Source: Colwellia sp.
GTDB lineage: Bacteria; Pseudomonadota; Gammaproteobacteria; Enterobacterales; Alteromonadaceae
Length of the DNA stretch: 64,000 bases
NCBI GenBank assembly: GCA_020630795.1
Contig: JAHDIK010000006.1
Span: 148,655-212,654, forward strand
Direction: 5' to 3'
In this document: positions 28,247 to 37,414 of the stretch, piece by piece
How the letters are laid out: every line of letters begins with the position of its first letter
Numbering within the stretch: position 1 is the stretch's first letter
Made by a program: the position numbers and the translations under genes
Notes under the pieces: generated by a model
The model's input: the letters and a program-made list of their open reading frames with translations, nothing else
Database searches by the model: none
What the model was told of the DNA's origin: nothing

Positions 28247-29209
28247 GTGAAAAAGCTTTTTTTATTTGGCGAATGTATGGTGGAACTACTTAATGTTTCA
28301 CCAAACAACCAACTTCCGCAAACGTTAAAACAATCGTTTGCGGGCGATGTGTTCAATACTGCAGTTTACTTAAAACGTGTGTTTTCTGATATGCACGTAA
28401 ATATAGTTACCGCCGTTGGAACAGATGAATTTAGTGACAAAATGCTCGGATATTTTGAGCAGCAAGGCATAGAAACAGATTTTGTTTATCGTTCTGACGA
28501 CAAAATCGCTGGTTTATATTCTATAAAAACCGATAGTGAAGGAGAGAGAACATTTACGTATTGGCGGGAGAACTCTGCTGCGCGTGACGTGATGAAACAT
28601 ATTACCTCTGCAGAAAGTGAGAAAATGCTTGATGGTGATATGTTCTTTTTCTCTGGTATTTCTCTTGCGGTTATTAAGCCAGAAGATAGAGACAGCTTTT
28701 GGCAGTTCATTACGGTTATCAAACAAGCTGGGATGAAGATTGTGTTTGATCCTAACTATCGTGGAAGTATGTGGGGCACGGTAGAAGAAGCTAAAACACA
28801 ATACGATAAAGCATTTTCGACTTGCGACATTGTATTACCCGGTGTTGATGACTTTGAGCAGCTTTATGGAATAAATACCGCAGAAGAAGTTGCGAGATTT
28901 TGCGAACAATACACTTTTGATGAACTCATTATTAAAAATGGTGAAAAGGGTGTGGTACTTATTCGTGAAGGTCAGACTCATCACATTGAAATAACACCTG
29001 TTGATAACGTGGTTGATACAACCTCAGCTGGCGACTCATTTAACGGTGCTTATGTTGGAGCAAGGGCGGCTGGTGTAAATTGCGTTGACGCTATAAAACT
29101 TGCGTCTGCATGTGCAGCAGAAGTTATTCAACACCAAGGCGCTATTGTAGACAAAGACATTTTTACTCATTTTATTAGTAACGAGCTTTCATCGCTTATT
29201 ATTAGATAA
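28247..29209 (+). CDS. kdgK: 2-keto-3-deoxygluconate kinase
   Basis: This PfkB-family sugar kinase of 320 residues phosphorylates KDG to KDPG with ATP. It has the N-terminal LFGECMVELL and GDVFNTAVYLKR substrate loop. The signature DTTSAGDSFNGAYVGA holds the catalytic aspartate and anion hole. It uses a GTG start 5 bases after the transporter stop. It precedes eda, giving the kinase-aldolase pair of the lower uronate pathway. Confidence 0.93.
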   Translation: MKKLFLFGECMVELLNVSPNNQLPQTLKQSFAGDVFNTAVYLKRVFSDMHVNIVTAVGTDEFSDKMLGYFEQQGIETDFVYRSDDKIAGLYSIKTDSEGERTFTYWRENSAARDVMKHITSAESEKMLDGDMFFFSGISLAVIKPEDRDSFWQFITVIKQAGMKIVFDPNYRGSMWGTVEEAKTQYDKAFSTCDIVLPGVDDFEQLYGINTAEEVARFCEQYTFDELIIKNGEKGVVLIREGQTHHIEITPVDNVVDTTSAGDSFNGAYVGARAAGVNCVDAIKLASACAAEVIQHQGAIVDKDIFTHFISNELSSLIIR

Positions 29210-29274
29210 CACCCTATCGATAAACCATCACCAAGAATGGGTATTCGACTTTATTTAAATTAAAGGACAGAAAC

Positions 29275-29892
29275 ATGAAATCATTCTCTTCACTTATGGG
29301 GAGTCAAACCCTGCTACCTATTATTCAAGCAGATACGGTAGAACAAGGTGTAAATATTGCGAAAGCAATGCACGAAGCTGGTATCGACTTAGTCGAGGTT
29401 GTATTACGTACAGAAGCATCTCTAGACGTAATAAAACAAATTAAACATGAAATGCCTCAACTTCATGTTGGAGCAGGTACTGTACTCAACAACACTATTT
29501 TGAATAACGCATTAAGTGCTGGTTCTGATTTTATAATAACTCCTGCCAGTTCAACTACACTATTAACTGAACTTGAAAATTGTGATGTTCCAGTATTGCC
29601 GGGTGTTTCTACATCTGCAGATATTTTGTTAGCTACTGAATTTGGATATAGCGAATTAAAGTTATTTCCAGCATCTTTGTCTGGTGGTGCGCCGTTTTTA
29701 AAAGCAATGGGTGCTGTATTTAGCGGTGTGAGTTTTTGCCCAACTGGTGGAATTAACGCTGACAATAAACAAGATTATTTAGCATTAAGTAATGTATTTG
29801 CAGTAGGTGGAACATGGGTTGCTCCTAAGGAATGGGTAGAATCTGGTCGTTGGGACTTAATTACATCAGCGTGTAAAGACGCTCTTAAGTAG
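29275..29892 (+). CDS. eda: KDPG / KHG aldolase
   Basis: Splits 2-keto-3-deoxy-6-phosphogluconate into pyruvate and glyceraldehyde-3-phosphate. The 205-residue class I aldolase shows EVVLRT with Glu41, VGAGTVLN, and ELKLFPAS with the Schiff-base Lys129, then SFCPTGGI. ATG 29275 follows AAAGGACAG. It ends the Entner-Doudoroff part of the alginate route and is followed 16 bases later by an FBP aldolase gene. Confidence 0.95.
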   Translation: MKSFSSLMGSQTLLPIIQADTVEQGVNIAKAMHEAGIDLVEVVLRTEASLDVIKQIKHEMPQLHVGAGTVLNNTILNNALSAGSDFIITPASSTTLLTELENCDVPVLPGVSTSADILLATEFGYSELKLFPASLSGGAPFLKAMGAVFSGVSFCPTGGINADNKQDYLALSNVFAVGGTWVAPKEWVESGRWDLITSACKDALK

Positions 29893-29908
29893 GGGTGATT
29901 AAAATCTA

Positions 29909-30988
29909 ATGAATTCATTATCAGCTATTGTTCCAATTGGTTTGGCGACAGGAGACCGCGTTAGAGAGTTATATGACAATGCGAAAGAAAACCAGTTCGC
30001 TTATCCAGCAGTGAATGTGATTGGTACTCATTCTGTGAATGCGACGCTTGAAGCCGCTCAAAAAATAAATTCACCTGTTATTGTTCAGCTTTCACATTCT
30101 GGCGCTGCATTCTTTATTGGTAAGGGCGCTAAGTTATCGGCTATGGATGCCTCAATTCAAGGTGCTATTGCCGCAGCGCATTACATACGTTTTGCCGCAA
30201 AAAGCTACAGTGTTCCAGTAATACTTAATACTGACCATGCAGCAAAAAACCTACTACCTTGGATTGATGCGCTGCTAACTGAAGGTGAAAAACACTTCGA
30301 GCTAACAGGGGAGCCGTTATTTAGTTCTCATATGATTGATCTTTCAGCAGAGCCTTTAGAAGAAAACATAGAGGTTTGTGCAAAGTATTTAGAGCGCATG
30401 AGCAAAATCAACATGACGCTAGAAATAGAACTAGGTTGTACTGGTGGTGAAGAAGATGGTGTAGATAACACTAATATCGATAGTTCTAAATTATATACAC
30501 AGCCTGAAGATGTTGCGTACGCTTATGAAGTTTTAAGTAAAATTAGCCCTAATTTTATTATTGCTGCGTCGTTTGGTAATGTTCACGGTGTATACAAGCC
30601 GGGTAACGTTACTTTATCTCCGATGATCCTTAAAAATTCTCAAACATACGTTTCAGAAAAATTTTCATTACCTCCTAGACCGTTAAACTTTGTTTTTCAT
30701 GGTGGTTCTGGTTCCGACGTAGGCGATATTAAAGAAGCGCTATCTTACGGTACAGTAAAAATGAATATCGACACTGATACTCAATGGGCTACTTGGCAAG
30801 GTATTTTAAATTATTATCAAGCTAAAAAGCGTTACCTGAATAAGCAAATTGGTAACCCTACTGGTGAAGATAAGCCAAATAAACCGTTTTATGATCCACG
30901 AGTGTGGTTGCGTAAAGGGGAAGACAATATGGTAACGAGGTTAGTGCAAACATTTGAAGATTTAAACTGCATTGATCGTTACTCATAA
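29909..30988 (+). CDS. fbaA: Class II fructose-bisphosphate aldolase (FbaA type)
   Basis: This zinc aldolase of 359 residues equals the E. coli FbaA length. Motifs are VILNTDHAAK with catalytic Asp and zinc His, LEIELGCTGGEEDG with the metal Glu, GNVHGVY and FHGGSGSDV with further ligands, and VKMNIDTDTQWA as the phosphate site. It is unusual inside an alginate operon. Alginate catabolism yields triose phosphate, so this enzyme can run toward fructose-1,6-bisphosphate for gluconeogenesis. It may be a locus-specific extra copy; other copies cannot be seen here. Confidence 0.93.
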   Translation: MNSLSAIVPIGLATGDRVRELYDNAKENQFAYPAVNVIGTHSVNATLEAAQKINSPVIVQLSHSGAAFFIGKGAKLSAMDASIQGAIAAAHYIRFAAKSYSVPVILNTDHAAKNLLPWIDALLTEGEKHFELTGEPLFSSHMIDLSAEPLEENIEVCAKYLERMSKINMTLEIELGCTGGEEDGVDNTNIDSSKLYTQPEDVAYAYEVLSKISPNFIIAASFGNVHGVYKPGNVTLSPMILKNSQTYVSEKFSLPPRPLNFVFHGGSGSDVGDIKEALSYGTVKMNIDTDTQWATWQGILNYYQAKKRYLNKQIGNPTGEDKPNKPFYDPRVWLRKGEDNMVTRLVQTFEDLNCIDRYS

Positions 30989-31020
30989 CGTTAATTAGTT
31001 TATGTTTTACAAAGTAATTA

Positions 31021-31045
31021 AAAAGCCGCATTTAGCGGCTTTTTT
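31021..31045. terminator. Terminator between fbaA and regulator copy 2
   Basis: AAAAGCCGC, loop ATTTA, GCGGCTTTTTT: a strong stem with A and T tracts on either side. It can end both the plus-strand alginate operon and the convergent regulator transcript. Confidence 0.93.
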
Positions 31046-31072
31046 ATGTGTGTGGGTTACCTAGAATATATT

Positions 31073-31816
31073 CTATTTCTTTGTAGGTTTAACCAAGTTC
31101 TCTATCGAATATTGATCGCGTTTTTCACTGCTTTTTCGTCTAATTTCTTCAAGTGCTTTCGACTCTACTGCGTCAAATAATGTATTAATTAAACGGTTAA
31201 AGTGTCCGTGCATAGCCTTTCGTGCTTTTGTTGCATCACCGCACTTTAACGCATTGTATATCGCACTGTGTTCTTCAATGGTTTTATGGTTATCACTACT
31301 ACAAACGGTTTTATAGTCTTCAACAATATCGGGAGAAGTGCTTCTTAACGCCCATAAATTTTCAACAGATAAAATCATGGCTTTGTTTTTTGTTGAGTTA
31401 GCGATTATTTGATGGAATTTTCTGTCAGCTTCTTCGACATATTCTCCATTTTCCATATCAACAAGTGTTTGTTTAAGCTCTTCTAGTTCCTCTTCAGTAA
31501 TGCTAGTAGCAGCTATAGCGGCAACTTCGCCTTCTACTAATGCTCGTGCTTGAGTTACTTCAAACGCGTTAATTTTTTTATGTAATGCATTTGAATTAGA
31601 AGAATCAATTATATACACGCCTGAGCCAGTTTTTACTTCTACTTTACCTCTTACCTCTAAAGCAATAATTGCTTCTCTAATGGTAGGGCGGCTCACGTTA
31701 AAAGATTCAGCTAGCTCTCTTTCAGGAGGTAATCGACTGCCTGGAGTGTATTCCCCTGAATTGATTGCCGCTTCGATTTTATCGACTATTTGCCAAAATA
31801 ACCTGCGGTTACCCAT
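31073..31816 (-). CDS. FadR-subfamily GntR regulator of the alginate locus (copy 2)
   Basis: This 247-residue paralogue of the regulator at 22949-23686 has a winged helix (SRLPPERELAESFNVSRPTIREAIIALEV) and an FCD domain. The two proteins agree closely through both domains and share the C-terminal SEKRDQYS phrase, so they derive from one duplication. AAGGA precedes the ATG. It closes the alginate locus and lies downstream of an excellent palindrome that may be its own operator. Two regulators with the same recognition helix probably bind the same sites and sense the same or related ligands. Confidence 0.85.
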   Translation of the reverse strand: MGNRRLFWQIVDKIEAAINSGEYTPGSRLPPERELAESFNVSRPTIREAIIALEVRGKVEVKTGSGVYIIDSSNSNALHKKINAFEVTQARALVEGEVAAIAATSITEEELEELKQTLVDMENGEYVEEADRKFHQIIANSTKNKAMILSVENLWALRSTSPDIVEDYKTVCSSDNHKTIEEHSAIYNALKCGDATKARKAMHGHFNRLINTLFDAVESKALEEIRRKSSEKRDQYSIENLVKPTKK

Positions 31817-32140
31817 GTGTTTTCCTTCTGAATTAAAATACGCTTTACGCTGTTAATTAATAATCTATTTGATAGATTACGAATTCTTTCATATCAAAAA
31901 TAATACCTTTTTTATTGATGAATTGGTATTACTAATTGAATCAAAGCTACTGTTTTTTTGATGTTTGTATTATCTAATTGGTAATATAGGTAGGCAGTTT
32001 GTTAACATTGTGTAATTTTTAACTGATAATGGAATTGAATATATAGTCGTATAAGGTGATTAAAGCGATAACGTATAAAGAATAAAAACGAAGAGTGTGT
32101 TGAGGTTTTTAAAGAGAATGGACGTTAATACAAAGAGGTT
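31817..32140. other. Upstream region of regulator copy 2
   Basis: A non-coding stretch between the regulator start and the dxs terminator. It holds the palindrome AATTGGTATTACTAATT at 31921-31937 and AATTGGTAATAT at 31976-31987. No gene seen. Confidence 0.55.
31921..31937. promoter_or_regulatory. Best candidate operator of the alginate regulators
   Basis: AATTGGTATTACTAATT is a 17-base palindrome around a central T with a single non-matching pair. It has the TTGGTA...TACCAA arrangement known for UxuR/ExuR-type members of the FadR group. It is about 105 bases upstream of regulator copy 2. A related half-site lies 55 bases further upstream. Binding is inferred, not shown. Confidence 0.6.
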
Positions 32141-32185
32141 AATAAAAATTAGCACAGCCTTAACAACTAAAATTATTAAGGCTGT
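32141..32185 (-). terminator. Terminator of the xseB-ispA-dxs operon
   Basis: On the minus strand ACAGCCTTAA and TTAAGGCTGT form a 10-bp stem with a 12-base loop, followed after GCTAA by a T-rich run. It begins 23 bases past the dxs stop. Confidence 0.7.
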
Positions 32186-32207
32186 TATGTATTTCGGTTA
32201 AAACTGC

Positions 32208-34070
32208 TTATTTTAAAAATTCATTAATTTTATTGATGATACCTTTGCTGTCTGTCCCCAGTTCTTCATGAATTTCTTGTTGAGTACCATGTTTAATAAA
32301 TACATCAGGTAACCCTATATTAAGCACTTTTACACCAATACCTTTACGCAATAAAAACTCGTTTACAGCTGAACCTGCACCACCAGCAATCGCGTTGTCT
32401 TCAACGGTTACTATGCAACTATGAGTTTTAGCTAGCTCTTCAATAAGCGACTCATCAAGTGGCTTAACAAAGCGCATATCAACGAGTGTTGTATTTAATG
32501 TTTGAGACGCTACCTGCGCTTCTTGAAGCAAGGTTCCAAAACTTAGAATAGCTATTTTTTCACCTTGATTTTTAACAAGTGCTTTACCTATTTCTATCGT
32601 TTCAGTCATTTCTGGTAATTCAGCACCAGTTCCAGAACCTCTAGGGTAGCGAACTGCTGCTGGGCCGTCATGCAAATGTCCAGTGGTAAGCATTAGCTGA
32701 CATTCACGTTCGTCAGACGGTGCCATAATAACCATGTTAGGAATGCAGCGCAAAAAGCTTAAATCGAATGAACCTTGGTGAGTAGGGCCGTCAGCACCTA
32801 CTATTCCAGCTCTGTCTATTGCGAATAACACAGGGAGATTTTGTATGGCAATATCGTGGATAAGTTGATCGTATCCGCGTTGTAAAAAGCTTGAATATAT
32901 CGCTACAACCGCGTTATTTCCACCGATTGCTAAACCAGCTGCAAAGGTTACAGCATGTTGCTCTGCAATGGCTACATCGTAGTATTTGTCAGGAAAGCGT
33001 TGACTAAATTCAACCATACCCGAACCTTCACGCATTGCTGGTGTAATAGCGGCTAGTTTTTCATCTAGCTCAGCTGTTTTACATAGCCAGTCACCGAAAA
33101 TTTTAGAGTATGTTGGTAAACTTGGCTTACTTGCGGGCAGTGTAGTTTCTGTTGGATCAAATTTAGGCACCGCATGGTACTTAATAGGATCCTGCTCTGC
33201 AGCCTCGTAACCTTTACCTTTTTTAGTGGCAATATGTAAAATTTGCGGCCCTTTTAGGTTACGCATATTAGATATGGTATCAACAAGGCCATCTACATCG
33301 TGTCCGTCTATCGGTCCGATATAGTTAAAGCCAAGCTCTTCGAAAAAGGTACTTGGTACAACCATGCCTTTGATGTGTTCTTCGGCTCTACTCGCAAGCT
33401 CTTTAATAGGAGGGATTGTATTTAAAATACGTTTCCCACCTTCACGTAATCCTGTGTATAAGCTACCAGACAACATTTTTGCTAAATGATTGTTGAGGGC
33501 ACCAACGTTTTCAGAAATAGACATTTCGTTGTCGTTTAGTACAACCAGCATGTCTTTGTTGATATCTCCGCCATGGTTTAACGCTTCAAATGCCATACCT
33601 GCGGTCATCGCGCCATCACCAATAACAGCAACGACTTTTCTGTTTTTATTTTCTTTTTCAGCGGCAACAGCCATACCTAAGGCGGCAGAGATTGATGTGC
33701 TTGAATGCCCAACACTTAATACGTCGTATTCGCTTTCTTCACGCCACGGGAACGGATGCAGCCCATCTTTTTGTCTAATAGTATGCAGCTGATCTCTACG
33801 ACCTGTTAATATTTTATGAGGGTAAGCTTGATGACCAACATCCCAAATTAAGTGGTCGAATGGGGTGTTATATACGTAATGTAAGGCTACTGTTAGCTCA
33901 ATCGTGCCTAAACCTGAGGCAAAGTGACCGCTACTTTTACTTACAGAGTTAAGTAAATACCGACGCAATTCGTCGCTCACTTGAACGAGTTTATCTTTGT
34001 TTAATAACTTTAAATCATCAGGAGTATTAACTTCAGATAAAAGAGGGTAGTCGGCTAAATCAATTGTCAT
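32208..34070 (-). CDS. dxs: 1-deoxy-D-xylulose-5-phosphate synthase
   Basis: First enzyme of the MEP isoprenoid pathway: condenses pyruvate and glyceraldehyde-3-phosphate using thiamine diphosphate. The 620-residue protein shows the ThDP motif [20 protein letters not shown]...[10 protein letters not shown], the [12 protein letters not shown] region and the pyrimidine-domain [13 protein letters not shown]. The ATG at 34070 gives the E. coli length and begins [11 protein letters not shown]. The longer frame to 34151 would overlap ispA and is rejected. Confidence 0.96.
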   Translation of the reverse strand: MTIDLADYPLLSEVNTPDDLKLLNKDKLVQVSDELRRYLLNSVSKSSGHFASGLGTIELTVALHYVYNTPFDHLIWDVGHQAYPHKILTGRRDQLHTIRQKDGLHPFPWREESEYDVLSVGHSSTSISAALGMAVAAEKENKNRKVVAVIGDGAMTAGMAFEALNHGGDINKDMLVVLNDNEMSISENVGALNNHLAKMLSGSLYTGLREGGKRILNTIPPIKELASRAEEHIKGMVVPSTFFEELGFNYIGPIDGHDVDGLVDTISNMRNLKGPQILHIATKKGKGYEAAEQDPIKYHAVPKFDPTETTLPASKPSLPTYSKIFGDWLCKTAELDEKLAAITPAMREGSGMVEFSQRFPDKYYDVAIAEQHAVTFAAGLAIGGNNAVVAIYSSFLQRGYDQLIHDIAIQNLPVLFAIDRAGIVGADGPTHQGSFDLSFLRCIPNMVIMAPSDERECQLMLTTGHLHDGPAAVRYPRGSGTGAELPEMTETIEIGKALVKNQGEKIAILSFGTLLQEAQVASQTLNTTLVDMRFVKPLDESLIEELAKTHSCIVTVEDNAIAGGAGSAVNEFLLRKGIGVKVLNIGLPDVFIKHGTQQEIHEELGTDSKGIINKINEFLK

Positions 34071-34105
34071 ATTATTTGGGTTTACTTTGTTGTTAATTTT
34101 GGGTG

Positions 34106-34996
34106 TTAGCTGGTTCGTTTTACGATAAATGTCGCAAAATCCGCTAAGCATTGTGTATTGTAAGGTAAAGTCGACAAAGCTTGAAGAGCTTCATGGTATA
34201 AGTCGTCAGCTTTTTGTTGTGCACCTTGTAAACCTAACAATGCTGGGTATGTGCTTTTGTTGGCCGCAACGTCTGACCCAGCTGGTTTTCCAAGTTCTTC
34301 TTCAGATGAGGTAATATCAATAATATCGTCTCTTACTTGATAGGCTAAACCCACTAATTGAGCAAACTTTTTCAATGCTACTTTTTGTTCGCTAGTGACG
34401 TTTGTGCTGCATTCCGCAGCCATTAAAACAGAAGCTTCTAAAAGAGCGCCGGTTTTTAGGGAATGCAAAGATTGAAGCGCTTCAAGTGATATTGATTGAT
34501 TTGTTGCCGCTAAGTCTAGTGCTTGGCCACCACACATGCCTTGATAACCTGATGCAGTAACGAGTTGTTGAACAAGTAAAATGCGTTTGTTTTGTAATGA
34601 GGCTGAAAACGTGTGATTTGATAATATGTCGAATGCTAAAGTTTGTAAGCTATCGCCAGCAAGAATCGCAGTCGCTTCGTCAAATGCTTTATGGCACGTT
34701 GGCTTACCACGACGCAAATCGTCGTCGTCCATCGCAGGTAAATCGTCATGCAATAAAGAATAAGCATGAATGCACTCTAGTGCAGCAGCTACGCCGTCAA
34801 TATCATTCAAGTCAGCTCCAACCATAGCACCTGTTGTGTATGCTAAGTAGGGCCTCATACGCTTACCGCCAATCAGTAAACCGTAATTCATTGCTTCAAG
34901 TAATTTTGGGTCGTTACAAGGCAATTGCTTAAGTTTTTCAGATAGGAAGTTATTTACGCGCTGTTGATACGCTTCTAATTGAGGTAGCTGGCTCAC
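34106..34996 (-). CDS. ispA: Farnesyl diphosphate synthase (geranyltranstransferase)
   Basis: Makes geranyl and farnesyl diphosphate from IPP and DMAPP. The 296-residue protein has GGKRMRP, the first aspartate-rich motif [14 protein letters not shown] and the second [15 protein letters not shown]. Its start overlaps the xseB stop by 4 bases. Together with dxs it forms the conserved gammaproteobacterial xseB-ispA-dxs operon supplying quinone, undecaprenyl and other isoprenoids. Confidence 0.95.
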   Translation of the reverse strand: MSQLPQLEAYQQRVNNFLSEKLKQLPCNDPKLLEAMNYGLLIGGKRMRPYLAYTTGAMVGADLNDIDGVAAALECIHAYSLLHDDLPAMDDDDLRRGKPTCHKAFDEATAILAGDSLQTLAFDILSNHTFSASLQNKRILLVQQLVTASGYQGMCGGQALDLAATNQSISLEALQSLHSLKTGALLEASVLMAAECSTNVTSEQKVALKKFAQLVGLAYQVRDDIIDITSSEEELGKPAGSDVAANKSTYPALLGLQGAQQKADDLYHEALQALSTLPYNTQCLADFATFIVKRTS

Positions 34997-35247
34997 TCAG
35001 CGTCACCTTGAGTTAATTCAAAGTTGCTAAGCTCCTGTTCACTATTGTTTTTATCTAACAATATTTGAATTTTTTGTTCAGCATCTTGCAGTTTATTTTG
35101 GCTTGCTTGACTTAAGCTTAAACCGCGCTCAAATAAGCTCATTGAATCTTCTAAACTTAGTTCACCGTTCTCTAAACTTTGAACAATTGATTCCAGTTCA
35201 CCTAGCGATTCTTCGAAGCTTAGGTTTTCAATTTTTTTTCTAGCCAT
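34993..35247 (-). CDS. xseB: Exodeoxyribonuclease VII small subunit
   Basis: This 84-residue helical protein has LSFEESLGELESIVQSLENGELSLEDSMSLFERG, the family signature. It partners XseA (not in the window) in degrading single-stranded DNA. The ATG at 35247 (MARKKIENL) is chosen over 35283 because it gives the usual length. First gene of the operon with ispA and dxs. Confidence 0.94.
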   Translation of the reverse strand: MARKKIENLSFEESLGELESIVQSLENGELSLEDSMSLFERGLSLSQASQNKLQDAEQKIQILLDKNNSEQELSNFELTQGDAE

Positions 35248-35472
35248 TGTTATTTTGCTGCTACATTTAATACTTAGGCGCAAAGGTACATTAGCTTGGG
35301 GGTTTGGTCAATTATGTTCGATTTTAACCTGAGCTAAAATATTTTATATAAAAGAAGTTAAGTTACTGAGATTATGGACGATAATATAAGTATAAGTATT
35401 CGCGTAACCCCAATCGTTAATGTATTATTATTTTATAAAGTACAACAACGAGCATTGTAACAGGAGAATTTT

Positions 35473-36237
35473 GTGGATTTAGCTACGCTACTTGGAATGG
35501 TTGGTGCTATAGGTTTCATTGTTATGGCAATGATACTGGGCGGCGACATCAGTATGTTCGTTGATACCCAATCAATATTGATCGTATTTTGTGGTTCTCT
35601 TTTCGTTGTTTTATCAAACTACAATATGGGGCAATTTTTCGGTATAGGAAAAATTTGTGCTAAAGCCTTTCTATTTAAACTTGAAACCCCTGAAGAATTA
35701 ATCGAAAAGTCTGTAGAAATGGCTGACGCCGCACGTAAAGGCGGGTTTTTGGCATTAGAAGAAGCTGAAATTACCAACGATTTTATGCAAAAAGGCGTAG
35801 ATATGTTGGTAGATGGACATGACGCTGACGTGGTAAGAGCTACCATGCAAAAAGACATTACATTAACAAGTGAGCGGCATGAAACTGGTATAGGTATTAT
35901 GAGTGCTTTGGCTGACGTTGCTCCGGCAATGGGAATGATTGGTACCCTGATTGGTCTAGTTGCCATGTTATCAAACATGGATGACCCTAAAGCTATCGGT
36001 CCTGCAATGGCTGTAGCACTATTAACTACATTGTATGGTGCGTTTTTAGCGAACGTTATAGCGATACCTATTGCGTCAAAATTGAAATTAAGAATGAACG
36101 AAGAAAAAATGAATCGACAATTGATTCTCGATGCTGTTCTAGGTATTCAAGACGGACAAAACCCACGTGTAATTGAGGGGTTATTGAAAAATTACATAGC
36201 TGAAGGTAAACGAGCCGTCGATACGAACGAAGAGTAG
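35473..36237 (+). CDS. pomA: Sodium-driven flagellar stator protein PomA (MotA family)
   Basis: This inner-membrane stator subunit has 254 residues and four predicted membrane segments. LATLLGMVGAIGFIVMAMILGG is the first, and PAMGMIGTLIGLVAMLSNMDDPKAIGPAMAVALLTTLYGAFLAN covers segments 3-4 with the ion-pore face. The cytoplasmic loop carries the charged residues that contact FliG. It uses a GTG start after AGGAGAA. It is divergent from xseB with about 225 bases between. With PomB it conducts Na+ in related marine bacteria; Na+ use is inferred from the family. Confidence 0.92.
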   Translation: MDLATLLGMVGAIGFIVMAMILGGDISMFVDTQSILIVFCGSLFVVLSNYNMGQFFGIGKICAKAFLFKLETPEELIEKSVEMADAARKGGFLALEEAEITNDFMQKGVDMLVDGHDADVVRATMQKDITLTSERHETGIGIMSALADVAPAMGMIGTLIGLVAMLSNMDDPKAIGPAMAVALLTTLYGAFLANVIAIPIASKLKLRMNEEKMNRQLILDAVLGIQDGQNPRVIEGLLKNYIAEGKRAVDTNEE

Positions 36238-36248
36238 GGGAGGATAAT

Positions 36249-37190
36249 ATGGAAGAAGAATGTAAATGTCCGCCCCCCGGGCTACCGGCTTGGATGGGGA
36301 CATTCGCCGATCTTATGTCACTTCTTATGTGTTTCTTCGTTCTGTTACTGTCGTTCTCAGAAATGGATGTACTGAAGTTTAAGCAAATAGCAGGTTCAAT
36401 GAAATTTGCGTTTGGTGTACAAAACAAAATTGAAGTAAAAGATATTCCGAAAGGAACAAGTATTATTGCGCAAGAATTTAGGCCTGGTAAACCAGAGCCT
36501 ACACCGATTGAAGTTATTCAACAGCAAACGGTTGAGATGACTCAGCAAATGCTTGAGTTTCAAGCTGGTGATGAAACATCAGCAGGTGGGCGCCAAGAAC
36601 AACGTGGTAGTGAACGTGGTGGACAATCGCAAAGCACTGCCGATCAACAATCAGCTCAACAGGTTAAGCAAGCATCTGAAGATGAGCAAAAAGCGTCTCA
36701 AGAGCAAGTAAACGACTTAATTAAGAAGATAGCCGACCAACTTGATCAGCAAATTCAAGACGGTGCTGTTGAGCTAGAGTCATTGGGACAGCAAATTACT
36801 ATCCGTATTCGAGAAAGTGGGTCATTCCCAGCTGGTTCGGCATTTTTACAGCCTAAGTTTCGACCGATTATTCGAGAGATAGGTGAACTATTGATGACTA
36901 TTCCGGGTGAAATTATGATTTCTGGCCATACTGATAATCAAGGTATTAGCTCTGAGCTTTTTTCATCAAACTGGGATTTATCAAGTAAACGTGCTGTGGC
37001 AATTGGCCATGAAATCATTAAGGTGAAAAACTTTGATCAAAGTCGTTTGGTGGTAGCAGGCCATGCTGATGCTAAACCACTTGTACCAAACACTAATGCA
37101 TTGAATAGACGTAAAAACCGTCGTGTTGAAATTTCAATTAATCAAGGTAAGCCTCAGGAAACTGAGCCAGTATCAATTAGAAAAGAGTAG
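36249..37190 (+). CDS. pomB: Flagellar stator protein PomB (MotB family)
   Basis: This 313-residue protein has one membrane helix (FADLMSLLMCFFVLLLSF) with the ion-binding Asp21 at its start. A long Gln-rich linker (about 80-150) leads to a C-terminal OmpA-like peptidoglycan-binding domain with ISGHTDNQG and LNRRKNRRVEISI. It follows pomA by 11 bases after GGGGAGGAT. The linker QEQRGSERGGQSQSTADQQSAQQ is low complexity. Confidence 0.93.
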   Translation: MEEECKCPPPGLPAWMGTFADLMSLLMCFFVLLLSFSEMDVLKFKQIAGSMKFAFGVQNKIEVKDIPKGTSIIAQEFRPGKPEPTPIEVIQQQTVEMTQQMLEFQAGDETSAGGRQEQRGSERGGQSQSTADQQSAQQVKQASEDEQKASQEQVNDLIKKIADQLDQQIQDGAVELESLGQQITIRIRESGSFPAGSAFLQPKFRPIIREIGELLMTIPGEIMISGHTDNQGISSELFSSNWDLSSKRAVAIGHEIIKVKNFDQSRLVVAGHADAKPLVPNTNALNRRKNRRVEISINQGKPQETEPVSIRKE

Positions 37191-37214
37191 ATAGGTACGC
37201 TACGCGTTTTAATG

Positions 37215-37244
37215 AAAGGGGCTGTTAATTACAGCCCCTTTTTT
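37215..37244 (+). terminator. Terminator after pomAB
   Basis: AAAGGGGCTGT, loop TAATT, ACAGCCCCTTTTTT: a GC-rich stem and T tract 25 bases past the pomB stop. Confidence 0.95.
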
Positions 37245-37340
37245 ATGCGTTGAAGAATATGTTGGATAAATAACACGTTAGCCAGCCAAATAACCTTGTG
37301 TTTACGCCTTTTGCTTTTATATATAGCACACTTAACTTTT

Positions 37341-37370
37341 TTGGGTATACCCTGCTAAATCGTGTATAAT
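37341..37370 (+). promoter_or_regulatory. Sigma-70 promoter of thiI
   Basis: A perfect TATAAT (37365-37370) lies 18 bases after TTGGGT, about 45 bases upstream of the thiI ATG. AGGTAAAAGAG serves as ribosome site. Confidence 0.7.
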
Positions 37371-37414
37371 TCGCGCCATTATTTTTCGGGTATATTTTCT
37401 AGGTAAAAGAGTTA

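Noticed and set aside
32208..34151. Extended Dxs starting at 34151
   Set aside because: It would overlap ispA by 46 bases; the start at 34070 gives the standard 620 residues.
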